A stretch of 64,000 bases of DNA from positions 22,177-86,176 of the forward strand of contig CAINNJ010000059.1 of NCBI GenBank assembly GCA_903851195.1. The letters run 5' to 3'. A program made the position numbers and the translations under genes. Origin of the DNA: an uncultured Acidobacteriia bacterium. Lineage in GTDB: Bacteria > Acidobacteriota > Terriglobia > Bryobacterales > Bryobacteraceae. How positions within the stretch are numbered: position 1 is the stretch's first letter; every line of letters begins with the position of its first letter. A model generated the notes under the pieces. It was not told the DNA's origin, searched no databases, and saw only the letters and a program-made list of their open reading frames with translations. Positions 43,368 through 50,987 of this stretch are shown here, in pieces.

Positions 43368-44627
43368 TCAGCGAAAAGACAGGCCGGCGAAACTCACCAC
43401 GCTCTGCTCATCGATGTTCCACTGTTCGTAACGCTCCACCGCGCCGCGCGCCTGTGGTACGGCTTTGAGGAACGTGTAGAGCGGCGACGAACCGCACCAT
43501 TTCAGGTCGTCCCGGTTCTCCTGCACCAGATCCCAGAAGCCGGCCGCGTCGCCTGCAATTACCCGGTCGATGCGCTGCCGGTCGCGCGCGGCCACATCCT
43601 GCATCTCGTCCCGATTCGCGGTGGCATCGAAGAGATCGCCGTAGCGCCGCCCGATGTGCGCCAGATCGATTCCCAGCACCCACCGCAGCCGATCTCCCTC
43701 GCGGGCCGCGATATCGCCAAGCACGTCCAGGAAATTGTTCACCGCATCGTCGGCCTCCGGCTTGCCGCCGAGGTAAATACTGTGCGCGTAAGAGCCGCAC
43801 AGAACGGGCAGAATGCGCACGTTGGGGCCAAAAAGATACTGCAGGAAGATTACCTGGAACTCGATGGAATGTTCGAAGGAGTGGCAGTAGTCTTCCGTGG
43901 CGATGGCCGGCCGCGCCCGGCGCGTCAGTTCCTCCACCAGCGCGCGATCGGTCCTCGCTTCTCCCCACGGCGTGCGGTAATCCTTCCGGGTCAGCCCGAA
44001 CCGCTCCGCGGCGCCGTAGTGCGAGGTTCCCAGAATCACGAAAGTCTTGTCGCGGAGCGAAGGACCCAGCTGCCGGTAAGCCGCGCGATAGCTCTCATAA
44101 CCGCCCTGCGGGCTGACGTGCGGAGCGGCGATGCCGAGTATACCTTCCCGGCCTGTCGCGGCTGCACAGGGCTCCGCGGTCGGCCCTTCAGCCATCCACG
44201 CATCGATCACGCCGCGCAGTTCCTCCTCATGATCGGGATAAGCGCTCCCGGCATGGGCGGGTTCGCGCACCGGCGATTCGGCAAAGGCCCGCTCCCGGTC
44301 CGCCTTCATGCGCAGGAAGACTTCGTCTTCCAGAAAGCCGCTCTGCGCGAGCGCCTCCATCAGGCCGGCTTCCAGTTCGCCCACCTGAAAATCGCCCGTG
44401 ATCGTGACCAGCAACTGCCGCAGATCGAGTGTCGTTTGCTCGCCGTCGAAACAACTCAGGCACTCCACCAGCGCCGGAGGAATGATCAGAACGGATTCGG
44501 AATAGTGCAGGGAATCGCGGATGAGCAGACCCGGCCGGTCTTCCACCGGAGACGGCATGAAGTCGAGATCACTTCGCAGGCGCGGAAGCAAGGCGGACAT
44601 ACTGCTACCGCTATCGTATCGCGGCAT
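43368..44627 (-). CDS. MEMO1-family protein (AmmeMemoRadiSam system protein B) with N-terminal extension
   Basis: 419 residues; ATG 44600 (MSALLPRLRSDLDF) is an alternative start. Residues 130-419 are the MEMO fold: HAGSAYPDHEEELR, GIAAPHVSPQGGYESYRAAYRQLG, VILGTSHYGA, CHSFEHSIEFQVIFLQYLFG, LGIDLAHIGRRYGD, WCGSSPLYTFLKAV. His and Asp residues form a putative metal site. Residues 10-125 form an added domain (LIIPPALVECLSCFDGEQTTLDLRQ) that looks like a PqqD-type winged helix. The usual partners, an AMMECR1 protein and a radical SAM enzyme, are not adjacent. Confidence 0.9.
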   Translation of the reverse strand: MPRYDSGSSMSALLPRLRSDLDFMPSPVEDRPGLLIRDSLHYSESVLIIPPALVECLSCFDGEQTTLDLRQLLVTITGDFQVGELEAGLMEALAQSGFLEDEVFLRMKADRERAFAESPVREPAHAGSAYPDHEEELRGVIDAWMAEGPTAEPCAAATGREGILGIAAPHVSPQGGYESYRAAYRQLGPSLRDKTFVILGTSHYGAAERFGLTRKDYRTPWGEARTDRALVEELTRRARPAIATEDYCHSFEHSIEFQVIFLQYLFGPNVRILPVLCGSYAHSIYLGGKPEADDAVNNFLDVLGDIAAREGDRLRWVLGIDLAHIGRRYGDLFDATANRDEMQDVAARDRQRIDRVIAGDAAGFWDLVQENRDDLKWCGSSPLYTFLKAVPQARGAVERYEQWNIDEQSVVSFAGLSFR

Positions 44628-44693
44628 CAGGGTAAGACCGCATCCCGCTATGCAGCCTGGTGCCTTCCCGGCGGTTTTTTATTCTAAGTACAG

Positions 44694-45143
44694 ATGCATG
44701 CCTGCGATGTTCGTACTCTGACGGACGCGGACCGCGCCCGCTGGGAAGTCTTATGGAACGGCTACCGGGAGTTCTACCGCTCGCCCCCGGATCCTGCTGT
44801 CACGGAACTGACGTGGCAGCGATTTCACGACCCGCGGGAGCCGGTCTTCGCGCTTGGTGCGTTCGTTGAGGGCCAGCTGCAGGGGATCGTTCACTATATC
44901 TTTCATCGCTCCTGCTGGACTGCCGGACCTTACTGCTACCTGCAGGACCTGTTTACCGCGCCGGATTTTCGCGGCGGCGGCATCGGCCGGAAACTCATTG
45001 AGGCGGTGTATACGGCCGCGGAGGAAGCGGGCGCGAGCCGTGTCTACTGGCTGACACACGAAACCAACACCGCCGCGATGGGCCTGTATGATCAGGTCGC
45101 CGAGCGCACCGGTTTCGTGCAGTATCGCCGGCTTTTGCCCTGA
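44694..45143 (+). CDS. GNAT family N-acetyltransferase
   Basis: 149 residues. QDLFTAPDFRGGGIGRKLIEAVYTAAEEAGASRVYWLTHETN is a clear GNAT CoA-binding motif A, and AMGLYDQVAERTGFVQYRR is motif B. It most resembles small-molecule (polyamine or aminoglycoside-like) acetyltransferases, but substrate is unknown. It is divergent from the MEMO gene with 66 bases between, and followed by a bidirectional terminator. Confidence 0.92.
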   Translation: MHACDVRTLTDADRARWEVLWNGYREFYRSPPDPAVTELTWQRFHDPREPVFALGAFVEGQLQGIVHYIFHRSCWTAGPYCYLQDLFTAPDFRGGGIGRKLIEAVYTAAEEAGASRVYWLTHETNTAAMGLYDQVAERTGFVQYRRLLP

Positions 45144-45159
45144 TGCCGGCACAGAACGT

Positions 45160-45194
45160 AAAAAAGGGGAGCGACCGAATGGCCGCTCCCCTTT
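45160..45194. terminator. Bidirectional intrinsic terminator between GNAT and M48 genes
   Basis: GGGGAGCG (45166-45173) pairs with CGCTCCCC (45184-45191), extended inward by CC/GG around a GAAT loop. Six A's on the left (45160-45165) give a T-run for minus-strand transcripts, and TTT on the right a shorter one for the plus strand. It separates convergent genes. Confidence 0.82.
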
Positions 45195-45216
45195 CTCATC
45201 CGGTCTGATCCCGAAT

Positions 45217-46242
45217 CTAATTGTCCCGGCGCTTTAAAGTCGGGCGATCTTCCTGATCCGTCTTCGGGGCTTTCTCATCCCCGTTGGCGTCGATCTGACC
45301 ATTGGGATTCCGCCGCAGCGTGGGACGTCCCGCATCCTTCACGTCGTCTACCTTCCGCCGGTTGTGCATCGCCATCACACGCGTCTTCACGTCGTTGAAC
45401 TCGCTCGTGTTGACCACGTACTCCGGCTTCTCTTTCAGGTACTTCTGAATCACGGCCTGCGAGTTTTTGATCCGGTCGTCCGTCGGCGGATGCGAGGAGA
45501 ACAGCTTCGACACGCTCCCCGGCTTCCGCTTTTCCTGCGACTGCACTTTTTCGAAAAAGTCGACGAAAGACTGGGGATCGTAACCCGCCTTGTACATGTA
45601 TTCGAGGCCCAGCATGTCGGCTTCGGATTCAAAGCCGCGGCTGAACTTCAGGAAGCCCAGCGGCACCGCGAGGCCCATGCCCTGATAGATTGCGTAGCCG
45701 GTGATACCGCCCATGAAGATCAGCGGCAGCGTGCCGTACTGCACCAGTTGCCCGCGCGTCGCCTGCCGCGTACCGTGCCGCGCCGCCACGTGGGCGATCT
45801 CGTGCGCCATCACGCCCGACATTTCCGCTTCGTTGTCCGCATTCAGCAGCACGCCCGTGTTCACGAAGAAGAATCCGCCCGGCAGCGCGAACGCGTTGAT
45901 TTCTTCCGAATCGATCACCTTGATGGTGAACGGCACCTTCGCGTCGGAATTGCGCACCAGGTTCTGACCCACGCGATTCACGTATTCCGCCACGATCGGG
46001 TCATCCACGATCTTGGCCTGGCGCTCCACTTCCTGCGCCATCTGTTTGCCCATCCCGATCTCTTTCTCGATCGAGTAGAAGTTCACACCCTTGCCGACAT
46101 CGCGATTCCCGATTTCGTCGGGATCTTTCTTCTTGTCGGCGGCGAAAGTCGACAGGGGAGCGAGCAGGGAGAATACAGCGGCAACGGCGATAGATTTTTT
46201 GACAGGCCGGAAAGCCTGGACGGGCCGGAAGAGAAAGTTCAT
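45217..46242 (-). CDS. Exported M48-family metalloprotease
   Basis: 341 residues with an N-terminal signal sequence (KKSIAVAAVFSLLAPLSTFAA). The zinc motif is MAHEIAHVAARHG (His147, Glu148, His151) with the third ligand in SRGFESEADMLG. Upstream come INAFALPGGFFFVNTGVLL, and a glycine-rich short segment GGITGYAIYQGMGLAVPLG; the C-terminal tail is Asp/Lys/Arg-rich. It resembles BepA/LoiP-like periplasmic proteases that degrade misassembled outer-membrane proteins. A TATACT box upstream (minus strand, about 46265-46270) may be its -10. Confidence 0.93.
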   Translation of the reverse strand: MNFLFRPVQAFRPVKKSIAVAAVFSLLAPLSTFAADKKKDPDEIGNRDVGKGVNFYSIEKEIGMGKQMAQEVERQAKIVDDPIVAEYVNRVGQNLVRNSDAKVPFTIKVIDSEEINAFALPGGFFFVNTGVLLNADNEAEMSGVMAHEIAHVAARHGTRQATRGQLVQYGTLPLIFMGGITGYAIYQGMGLAVPLGFLKFSRGFESEADMLGLEYMYKAGYDPQSFVDFFEKVQSQEKRKPGSVSKLFSSHPPTDDRIKNSQAVIQKYLKEKPEYVVNTSEFNDVKTRVMAMHNRRKVDDVKDAGRPTLRRNPNGQIDANGDEKAPKTDQEDRPTLKRRDN

Positions 46243-46346
46243 CGGAGGGCGTCTCCTGTTTCTGAGTATAACCCCCGTGCGGGGACTACGGTTCCTAATA
46301 GTGTACGCGGAACAGGTAAGTTGCGTTACGGAGAGAAATGAGCACG

Positions 46347-46580
46347 TTACTCGGTCGCGGTATGGAGCAGGGAAGCCAGGCTGCCCAGGGTGGACCCGAT
46401 CGTTTTCGCCAGTTCCAGCAACGGCGGGGTTTCCTCACCCCGCGCCCTCGCCAACGCCTCTTCGGCCCGAAACCAGTCGACCTCAGGACTGCCGATCGGC
46501 GATCCGCGCTCCTGCCAGAACTGAAACGCCAGGCGTCTCGTGGTTTCCGGTGTCGGGCTTTGATCCTGAATCGAAGTCAT
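46347..46580 (-). CDS. DUF2934 domain protein
   Basis: 77 residues from ATG 46580 (an in-frame ATG six codons earlier is also possible). TRRLAFQFWQERGSPIGSPEVDWFRAEEALARA matches the DUF2934 pattern of a helical motif with conserved Trp and Gly residues. It is a common small protein in soil bacteria including Acidobacteriota; function unknown. It sits just outside the left 65-bp repeat of the toxin island. Confidence 0.85.
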   Translation of the reverse strand: MTSIQDQSPTPETTRRLAFQFWQERGSPIGSPEVDWFRAEEALARARGEETPPLLELAKTIGSTLGSLASLLHTATE

Positions 46581-46604
46581 GATGGCCTCGGCCCTCATTA
46601 TCCG

Positions 46605-46682
46605 TCAAACCGCGCCGGGAATCACCCGCTCCACCGCCACAAAAGTGATGTCGTCCGTCTGTGGCATATTCCCCGTGAACCG
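46605..46682 (-). pseudogene. Detached 3' end of the response-regulator phosphatase gene (repeat copy 1)
   Basis: Bases 46618-46682 match 47651-47715 at 64 of 65 positions. In the same frame and strand as the phosphatase they encode GRFTGNMPQTDDITFV and the following AVERVIP, then GAV and a TGA at 46605-46607, while the intact gene ends VIPIT. Nothing of the rest of the gene is present here. It marks the left border of the toxin island. Confidence 0.9.
46618..46682. repeat. 65-bp direct repeat, left copy
   Basis: Direct repeat of 47651-47715 with one mismatch (C at 46626, T at 47659). The identity stops sharply at both sides: the left flank codes GAV-stop, the right flank is unrelated. The distance between copies is 1033 bp. 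Confidence 0.95.
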
Positions 46683-46688
46683 CCCGGT

Positions 46689-46715
46689 TTTGAAGCGGGG
46701 AGGAAGACGTATTAT
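46689..46715 (+). promoter_or_regulatory. Possible promoter of the toxin-antitoxin pair
   Basis: TATTAT at 46710-46715 resembles a -10 box and TTTGAA at 46689-46694 a weak -35, spacer 15 bases. It lies immediately inside the left repeat and 18 bases before the antitoxin start. Confidence 0.35.
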
Positions 46716-46732
46716 CGAAGTGGGGTGCCGAC

Positions 46733-47023
46733 GTGATGGTGCGGGTTCACATGACGGAATCGGAAGCGACTCGGGATTTTCATGCAGTGCTGGAGCAGGT
46801 GCGAGAAGGCAATGAGGTGCTGATCGATGCTGGGCATCGCTCGGTGGCCGTGATCAGAGAACTGCAAAGTGCAGGCCGTTCCATCGATGAGTGTATCGCG
46901 ATTGCGGAGGCGTTTGAGGCTCGCCTGGGGTATGCGCCGGTGCCGGATGAAGACTTCGCGCGGGATGTTCAGGAAGGCGTCAATTCGAATCGTGAAGCCC
47001 TGGAACCTCCGGCTTGGGACTGA
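46733..47023 (+). CDS. Type II antitoxin, Phd/YefM-like
   Basis: 96 residues from GTG 46733; ATG 46736 or 46751 (MTESEATRDF) are alternatives. ESEATRDFHAVLEQVREGNEVLIDAGHRSVAVI is the DNA-binding Phd fold; the C-terminal part (DFARDVQEGVNSNREALEPPAWD) is the acidic, toxin-binding tail. It should neutralise the VapC toxin encoded by the next gene, whose TTG start overlaps its last codons by 10 bases, and autorepress the operon. Confidence 0.85.
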   Translation: MMVRVHMTESEATRDFHAVLEQVREGNEVLIDAGHRSVAVIRELQSAGRSIDECIAIAEAFEARLGYAPVPDEDFARDVQEGVNSNREALEPPAWD

Positions 47024-47427
47024 TCCTCGATTCCAGCGTTCTGATCCAGGCAGAGCGAGGCGCCGAGACGGTGAGCGGACTGCTGCGAAGAATCAAAATG
47101 AGCACGGGACACAAAATGATTGCGATGTCGGCAATCAGCGTGATCGAACCGGGACACGGTATTTGGCGGGCCGACACGGCGGAACGGGCCGAAAGACGGA
47201 GCCTCTACCTGCGGGAGGTCTACGCGGCGATCCGGGTGGAACCGTTCACCCAGGGAGATGGGCGAGCGGGCGGCACAGATCAACGGGGAGGCAAAAAAAA
47301 AAGCAAAGTGATCCCGTTTGCAGATCTGCAGATCGGTGTCACGGCGTTAGAGTCGGGGTACGAAATCGCAACGTACAATCAGCGTCACTTCGGGATGATT
47401 CCGGGCCTGGTAATAGCGCTTCTTTAG
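47014..47427 (+). CDS. vapC: PIN-domain VapC-like toxin with two compensating frameshifts
   Basis: 137 residues from TTG 47014. PIN signs are LILDSSVLI (Asp6), MSAISVIEPGHGI with the second acidic residue, and FADLQIGVTALESGYEIATYNQRHF near the C-terminus. Between about 47253 and 47290 the used frame gives GDGRAGGTDQRGG, while the +1 frame gives the expected helix EMGERAAQINGEAKKK. So one base was gained before and one lost near the ten-A tract at 47293-47302, restoring the end. SVIEP has Pro where Leu is usual. It would be an RNase of tRNA or mRNA, activity doubtful. Confidence 0.75.
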   Translation: MGLILDSSVLIQAERGAETVSGLLRRIKMSTGHKMIAMSAISVIEPGHGIWRADTAERAERRSLYLREVYAAIRVEPFTQGDGRAGGTDQRGGKKKSKVIPFADLQIGVTALESGYEIATYNQRHFGMIPGLVIALL

Positions 47428-47499
47428 GCACTCAGGAACCGCACCGACCGGAGGACCCTTCCCCCTCCCGGTATCATTCTCCGGTGGTTCGGCCAGAGC

Positions 47500-47562
47500 C
47501 TGCAATCGCAGGACGTGGCGGGCCAGCGTTGCCGGCGTGCCATGGTCAAACAAAACCCTCAT
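47500..47562 (-). pseudogene. Remnant of a DUF5615-type PIN-like toxin
   Basis: From an ATG at 47562 the minus strand reads MRVLFDHGTPATLARHV, the typical opening of DUF5615 (VapC-like) proteins, then it loses the pattern at about 47510. The rest of the family domain, with later acidic residues, is absent. A short broken fragment inside the island, opposite to the VapC gene; assignment rests on ~17 residues. Confidence 0.4.
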
Positions 47563-47622
47563 CACGGACGGGCCGCCGGTGTCCGCGGCAGGGCGTTGTG
47601 ACCAGTCCGGATGACGTGCCAT

Positions 47623-47642
47623 GAAGCGGACTCCTCCGCTTC
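47623..47642 (-). terminator. Hairpin overlapping the phosphatase stop codon
   Basis: GAAGCGGA (47623-47630) and TCCGCTTC (47635-47642) form a perfect 8-bp stem with a CTCC loop at the very end of the phosphatase gene. No T-run follows on the minus strand, so it may stabilise mRNA and not terminate. Confidence 0.45.
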
Positions 47643-48861
47643 AGGTTATCGGAATCACTCGCTCCACCGCCACAAAAGTGATGTCGTCCGTCTGTGGCAT
47701 ATTCCCCGTGAACCGTCCAATCTCTTCCAGCAGACTGCGCTCGATCGCGGCGCCCCCCAGCGCGGCGTTCTCCCGCACCGCCTGCATCACGCGCCGGTTC
47801 CCGAACGTCTCGTCCGCCTCATTGCGCGCATCCGACAGCCCGTCCGAGTAAACGAACAGAATATCGCCGGGATCCAGGCTCAGCGGACGCGCCGTATACG
47901 TCGCGAAATCGAACATGCCCAGAAAGTAATCCTCGCCCCGCAGTTCGTCCGTCTTCCCGCTCGCCGCCCGATAAACCACCGAAAGATTGTGCCCCGCGCT
48001 GACGAACTGACCCGTACCCGCAGCGTCCAGCACGAATAAAAACAAGGTAACGAACTGCCATTCGAGCGACTTCTCGCAGAGCAGCTGGTTGACCCGTTTC
48101 ACCACCTCTCCCGGCTCCGTGCTCGCCTGAAACGCCATCCGCAGCGCGCCTAAAGCCAGCGAACTCAGCAGCGCCGCCGGAATCCCTTTGCCCGAAACGT
48201 CCGCCAGCGCCCCCATCCAGTGGCCGGATTCCAGCTCCAGAAAGTCGTAAAAATCGCCGCCCACGTAGCGGGTCGGGCTGTTCCAGGCGCGGATCCGGTA
48301 GTTCCGGAAATCGGGCAGAGTCACGGGCAGAAGGCTGCGCTGCGTCTCTTCCGCCTGCGCCAGTTCCTGCTCCATCTTTTCCTTTTCGGCCAGGTTCTTC
48401 AGCCGGATCACTTCCCGGCTCTCTTCCAGCTCCCGCACCGTCTGTTTCAGCTCCAGATGCAGCAGACGGACCTGCAGGATGTTGTGAACGCGCGCCCGCA
48501 ATTCGGAAGAATCGAACGGCTTGCTGACGAAATCCTTCGCCCCGGCCTTCAGCGCCCGGATCTTGTGGTCCGGCTGCGCGGTGATCACCAGCACGGGCAA
48601 ATAACTGTCCGTCTCGATCTCCTTCAGCGCCTCCATCACCTCGAAGCCGTCCATTCCCGGCATCTGCAGATCGAGCAGGATCAGCCCGTAGCTGTTCTGC
48701 TGGTGGAGTTCGCACGCCTGCCGAGGATCCGTGATCGCGCTCACCGACGAGTAGCCCGCCGAACGGAGCATGCGCCGCAGCAGATCGATATTCAACTCCT
48801 GGTCGTCGACGATCAGGATCCGCGCGGCCAGAATGTCGGCTTCGGTAACCATAGCTTCCAC
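47641..48861 (-). CDS. Response regulator with PP2C-type (RsbU/SpoIIE) phosphatase output
   Basis: 406 residues; start GTG 48861 or ATG 48852. Residues 14-130 are a receiver domain with Asp19/Asp20, phosphoacceptor Asp64 (LLDLQMPGMDG) and Lys114 (SKPF). A coiled coil of ~45 residues follows (LELKQTVRELEESREVIRLKNLAEKEKMEQELAQAEE). The C-terminal SpoIIE-type PP2C shows YVGGDFYDFLEL, GALADVSGKGIPAALLSS, VSAGHNLSVVYR, LFVYSDGLSDARN and MPQTDDITFVAVE. It should dephosphorylate an anti-anti-sigma protein when phosphorylated; no partner genes are nearby. Its 3' end is duplicated beyond the toxin island. Confidence 0.95.
   Translation of the reverse strand: MEAMVTEADILAARILIVDDQELNIDLLRRMLRSAGYSSVSAITDPRQACELHQQNSYGLILLDLQMPGMDGFEVMEALKEIETDSYLPVLVITAQPDHKIRALKAGAKDFVSKPFDSSELRARVHNILQVRLLHLELKQTVRELEESREVIRLKNLAEKEKMEQELAQAEETQRSLLPVTLPDFRNYRIRAWNSPTRYVGGDFYDFLELESGHWMGALADVSGKGIPAALLSSLALGALRMAFQASTEPGEVVKRVNQLLCEKSLEWQFVTLFLFVLDAAGTGQFVSAGHNLSVVYRAASGKTDELRGEDYFLGMFDFATYTARPLSLDPGDILFVYSDGLSDARNEADETFGNRRVMQAVRENAALGGAAIERSLLEEIGRFTGNMPQTDDITFVAVERVIPIT
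47651..47715. repeat. 65-bp direct repeat, right copy (3' end of phosphatase gene)
   Basis: The right partner of 46618-46682; it contains the last 21 or so codons of the intact gene, which ends VIPIT. Between the copies lie the toxin-antitoxin pair and the toxin remnant. Confidence 0.95.
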
Positions 48862-48875
48862 GTCCGGCGCGCGCG

Positions 48876-49886
48876 TCAGGCGAGCCGGATCACGATTTTG
48901 CCGAAATGCGCGCCGCTCTCCTGATACTGCATGGCGGCCACGGTCTCCTCGAGAGGAAACACCCGGTCCACCACCGGCTTCAGCGCCGCATTCGAAATGG
49001 CGCGATTCATTTCCTCGAACATCTCACGGGAGCCCACGTAAATTCCCTGCAGCCGGATCTGCTTCAGCATCAGCGCGCGCGGATCCATCTCGCCCGTCCC
49101 GGTCAAAACTCCGATCAGCGCGATGTGGCCTCCCCGGCGAACCGCTTTAATCGACAGCGGCAACGTGCCCGCGCCGCCCACCTCGATCACATGATCGACG
49201 CCCACGCCGCCCGTAAACGCCCGCGCCGGTTTGTCCCAGTCCGGATTCGTCTTGTAGTTAATGAGCAGGTCTGCGCCCATCTCGCGCAGACGTTCCAGTT
49301 TCGCGTCGCTCGATGAAGTCGCGATCACCTTCGCGCCGGCCATCTTCGCGAACTGCAACGCGAAGAGCGAGACGCCCCCCGTGCCCTGCACCAGAACGGA
49401 CTCGCCCGGCCGGAGTGCGCCCGAGCGGAACAGCGCGTTCCAGGCGGTCACGGCCGCGCAGGGCAGGGTAGCCGCTTCTTCATAGGAGAGGTGTTCCGGG
49501 ATCTTCACCAGTCCGGACGCGTCCAGACACACCTGTTCGGCCAGCATGCCGTTCATGGCGCCGCCCATCGCGGACGCGGATTTGTCGTCGTCCGGCCCGC
49601 CCTCGACCCACCGCTGCATGAAGATGCCGCAAACGCGGTCCCCCGGTTTCACGCGCGTCACGCCCGGCGCCACCCAAAGCACCTCGCCCGCGCCGTCGGA
49701 AAGCGGCGTCAGCGGCGCCTGTACCGCCCTGCCGTACCCCCCGCGCGCCACCACCAGATCGCGGTAGTTCAGGGAGCACGCGTGAACCCGCACCACCGCC
49801 TGTCCCGGTCCCGGCGCCGGATCCGGAAGTTCTTCCAGACGCAGGTTTTCGAAGCCAAATCCGTCTCTGAATCGTTGTGCCCGCAT
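48876..49886 (-). CDS. Zinc-independent NAD(P)-dependent alcohol dehydrogenase/quinone-oxidoreductase-type MDR protein
   Basis: 336 residues from ATG 49886 with the ribosome site GGGAGAAGAGC upstream; the frame is open much further but overlaps ispH. MDR fold: FGFENLRLEELPDPAPGPGQAVVRVHACSLNYRDLVVARG, then VLVQGTGGVSLFALQFAKMAGAKVIATSSSDAKLE as NAD(P) Rossmann loop. The zinc-ligand cysteine is replaced by Asn-Tyr-Arg-Asp. It likely reduces quinones or enones. It is divergent from the ispH operon, 75 bases apart. Confidence 0.92.
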   Translation of the reverse strand: MRAQRFRDGFGFENLRLEELPDPAPGPGQAVVRVHACSLNYRDLVVARGGYGRAVQAPLTPLSDGAGEVLWVAPGVTRVKPGDRVCGIFMQRWVEGGPDDDKSASAMGGAMNGMLAEQVCLDASGLVKIPEHLSYEEAATLPCAAVTAWNALFRSGALRPGESVLVQGTGGVSLFALQFAKMAGAKVIATSSSDAKLERLREMGADLLINYKTNPDWDKPARAFTGGVGVDHVIEVGGAGTLPLSIKAVRRGGHIALIGVLTGTGEMDPRALMLKQIRLQGIYVGSREMFEEMNRAISNAALKPVVDRVFPLEETVAAMQYQESGAHFGKIVIRLA

Positions 49887-49931
49887 GCTCTTCTCCCGAG
49901 GGTCCGGTAATCCTTCCCCCATCTTTCCCGA

Positions 49932-49940
49932 TGATATACT
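49932..49940 (+). promoter_or_regulatory. Extended -10 box before ispH
   Basis: TGATATACT (49932-49940) is an extended -10 element of near-consensus form, giving a start near 49947 and a 15-base leader. No clear -35 is visible. It would drive the whole isoprenoid/hopanoid operon. Confidence 0.5.
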
Positions 49941-49961
49941 TGGAGTTTCCGCGTCTTCCTT

Positions 49962-50987
49962 ATGCCTCTCAAGCCTATCGCCGGCAACCCCGGTGACCAA
50001 AAGAAAATCTATCTTCTGAAGCCGCGGGGATTCTGCGCCGGCGTCGTGCGCGCCATCGATGTGGTGAAAATCGCGCTCAACCTCTATGGCCGCCCGGTCT
50101 ATGTCCGTAAGGAAATCGTGCACAACAAGCACGTCGTGGAAGAACTGCGGGAGATGGGCGCGGTGTTCGTGGAAGAACTGGCCGAGGTGCCCGACAACGG
50201 CCGCGCGATTTTCAGCGCCCACGGCGTTTCGCCCGAAGTCCGCCGCCAGGGCAAACAGCGCGGACTTTCCATCATCGATGCCACCTGCCCGCTGGTCACC
50301 AAAGTTCACCTCGAAGCCGTGAAATTCGCGCGGGAAGGCTACACCATCGTCCTGATTGGTCACAAAAATCACGATGAGGTGATCGGCACCCTCGGCGAAG
50401 CGCCGGACAAGATGGTTCTCGTGGAATCGGTGGCGGACGTGGACGCACTCGAGATTTCCGATCCCACGCGCGTCGCTTACCTTACGCAGACGACTTTAAG
50501 TCTGGATGAAACCAAAGACATCATGGCGCGTCTGGTAGAACGATTCCCCATGATCCGCGGACCGAAATCGCAGGACATTTGTTATGCGACCGAAAACCGT
50601 CAGATGGCCGTGAAAGGCGTGGCGCAGTTCTGCGATCTGCTGCTCGTCGTGGGTTCGGCGAACAGTTCGAACTCCAAGCGCCTGGTGGAAGTCGGCCATA
50701 ATTACGGTGTCCAGTCTTTCCTCGTGAACGACTGGAGCGATGTCGATCCGGCCTGGCTGGTGTCGGCGCGCAGCGTTGGCGTGACGGCGGGCGCTTCGGC
50801 GCCGGAGCACCTGGTGGACCAGATCGTGACAGCCCTCCATGCGGAAGGCTATCACCAGCTGGAAGAAGTGGAAATGATCGAAGAAGACGTGCGCTTCTCG
50901 CTGCCGCCGGAACTGGCGGGCGCGGCCGCGCAATTGCATCGTATCGTGGGCGTCGGCGCACCCGCCGCGCCTCTCAGCAACGCGTAA
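49962..50987 (+). CDS. ispH: 4-hydroxy-3-methylbut-2-enyl diphosphate reductase
   Basis: 341 residues. The three [4Fe-4S] cysteines are Cys25 (PRGFCAGVVRAI), Cys109 (DATCPLVTKVH) and Cys207 (DICYATENRQ); YLTQTTLS and SANSSNSKRLVE bind the diphosphate. It makes IPP and DMAPP, last step of the MEP pathway, and is the first gene of the operon. Its TAA overlaps the ATG of shc (TAATG), coupling precursor supply to hopanoid synthesis. A C-terminal ~20-residue tail beyond the domain is present. Confidence 0.98.
   Translation: MPLKPIAGNPGDQKKIYLLKPRGFCAGVVRAIDVVKIALNLYGRPVYVRKEIVHNKHVVEELREMGAVFVEELAEVPDNGRAIFSAHGVSPEVRRQGKQRGLSIIDATCPLVTKVHLEAVKFAREGYTIVLIGHKNHDEVIGTLGEAPDKMVLVESVADVDALEISDPTRVAYLTQTTLSLDETKDIMARLVERFPMIRGPKSQDICYATENRQMAVKGVAQFCDLLLVVGSANSSNSKRLVEVGHNYGVQSFLVNDWSDVDPAWLVSARSVGVTAGASAPEHLVDQIVTALHAEGYHQLEEVEMIEEDVRFSLPPELAGAAAQLHRIVGVGAPAAPLSNA

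Noticed and set aside
46618..47715. Insertion-sequence target-site duplication as explanation for the 65-bp repeats
   Set aside because: IS duplications are usually 2-14 bp and there is no transposase or terminal inverted repeat in the segment.
49887..50372. N-terminal extension of the MDR dehydrogenase into ispH
   Set aside because: It is antisense to ispH; the ribosome site and family start fit ATG 49886.
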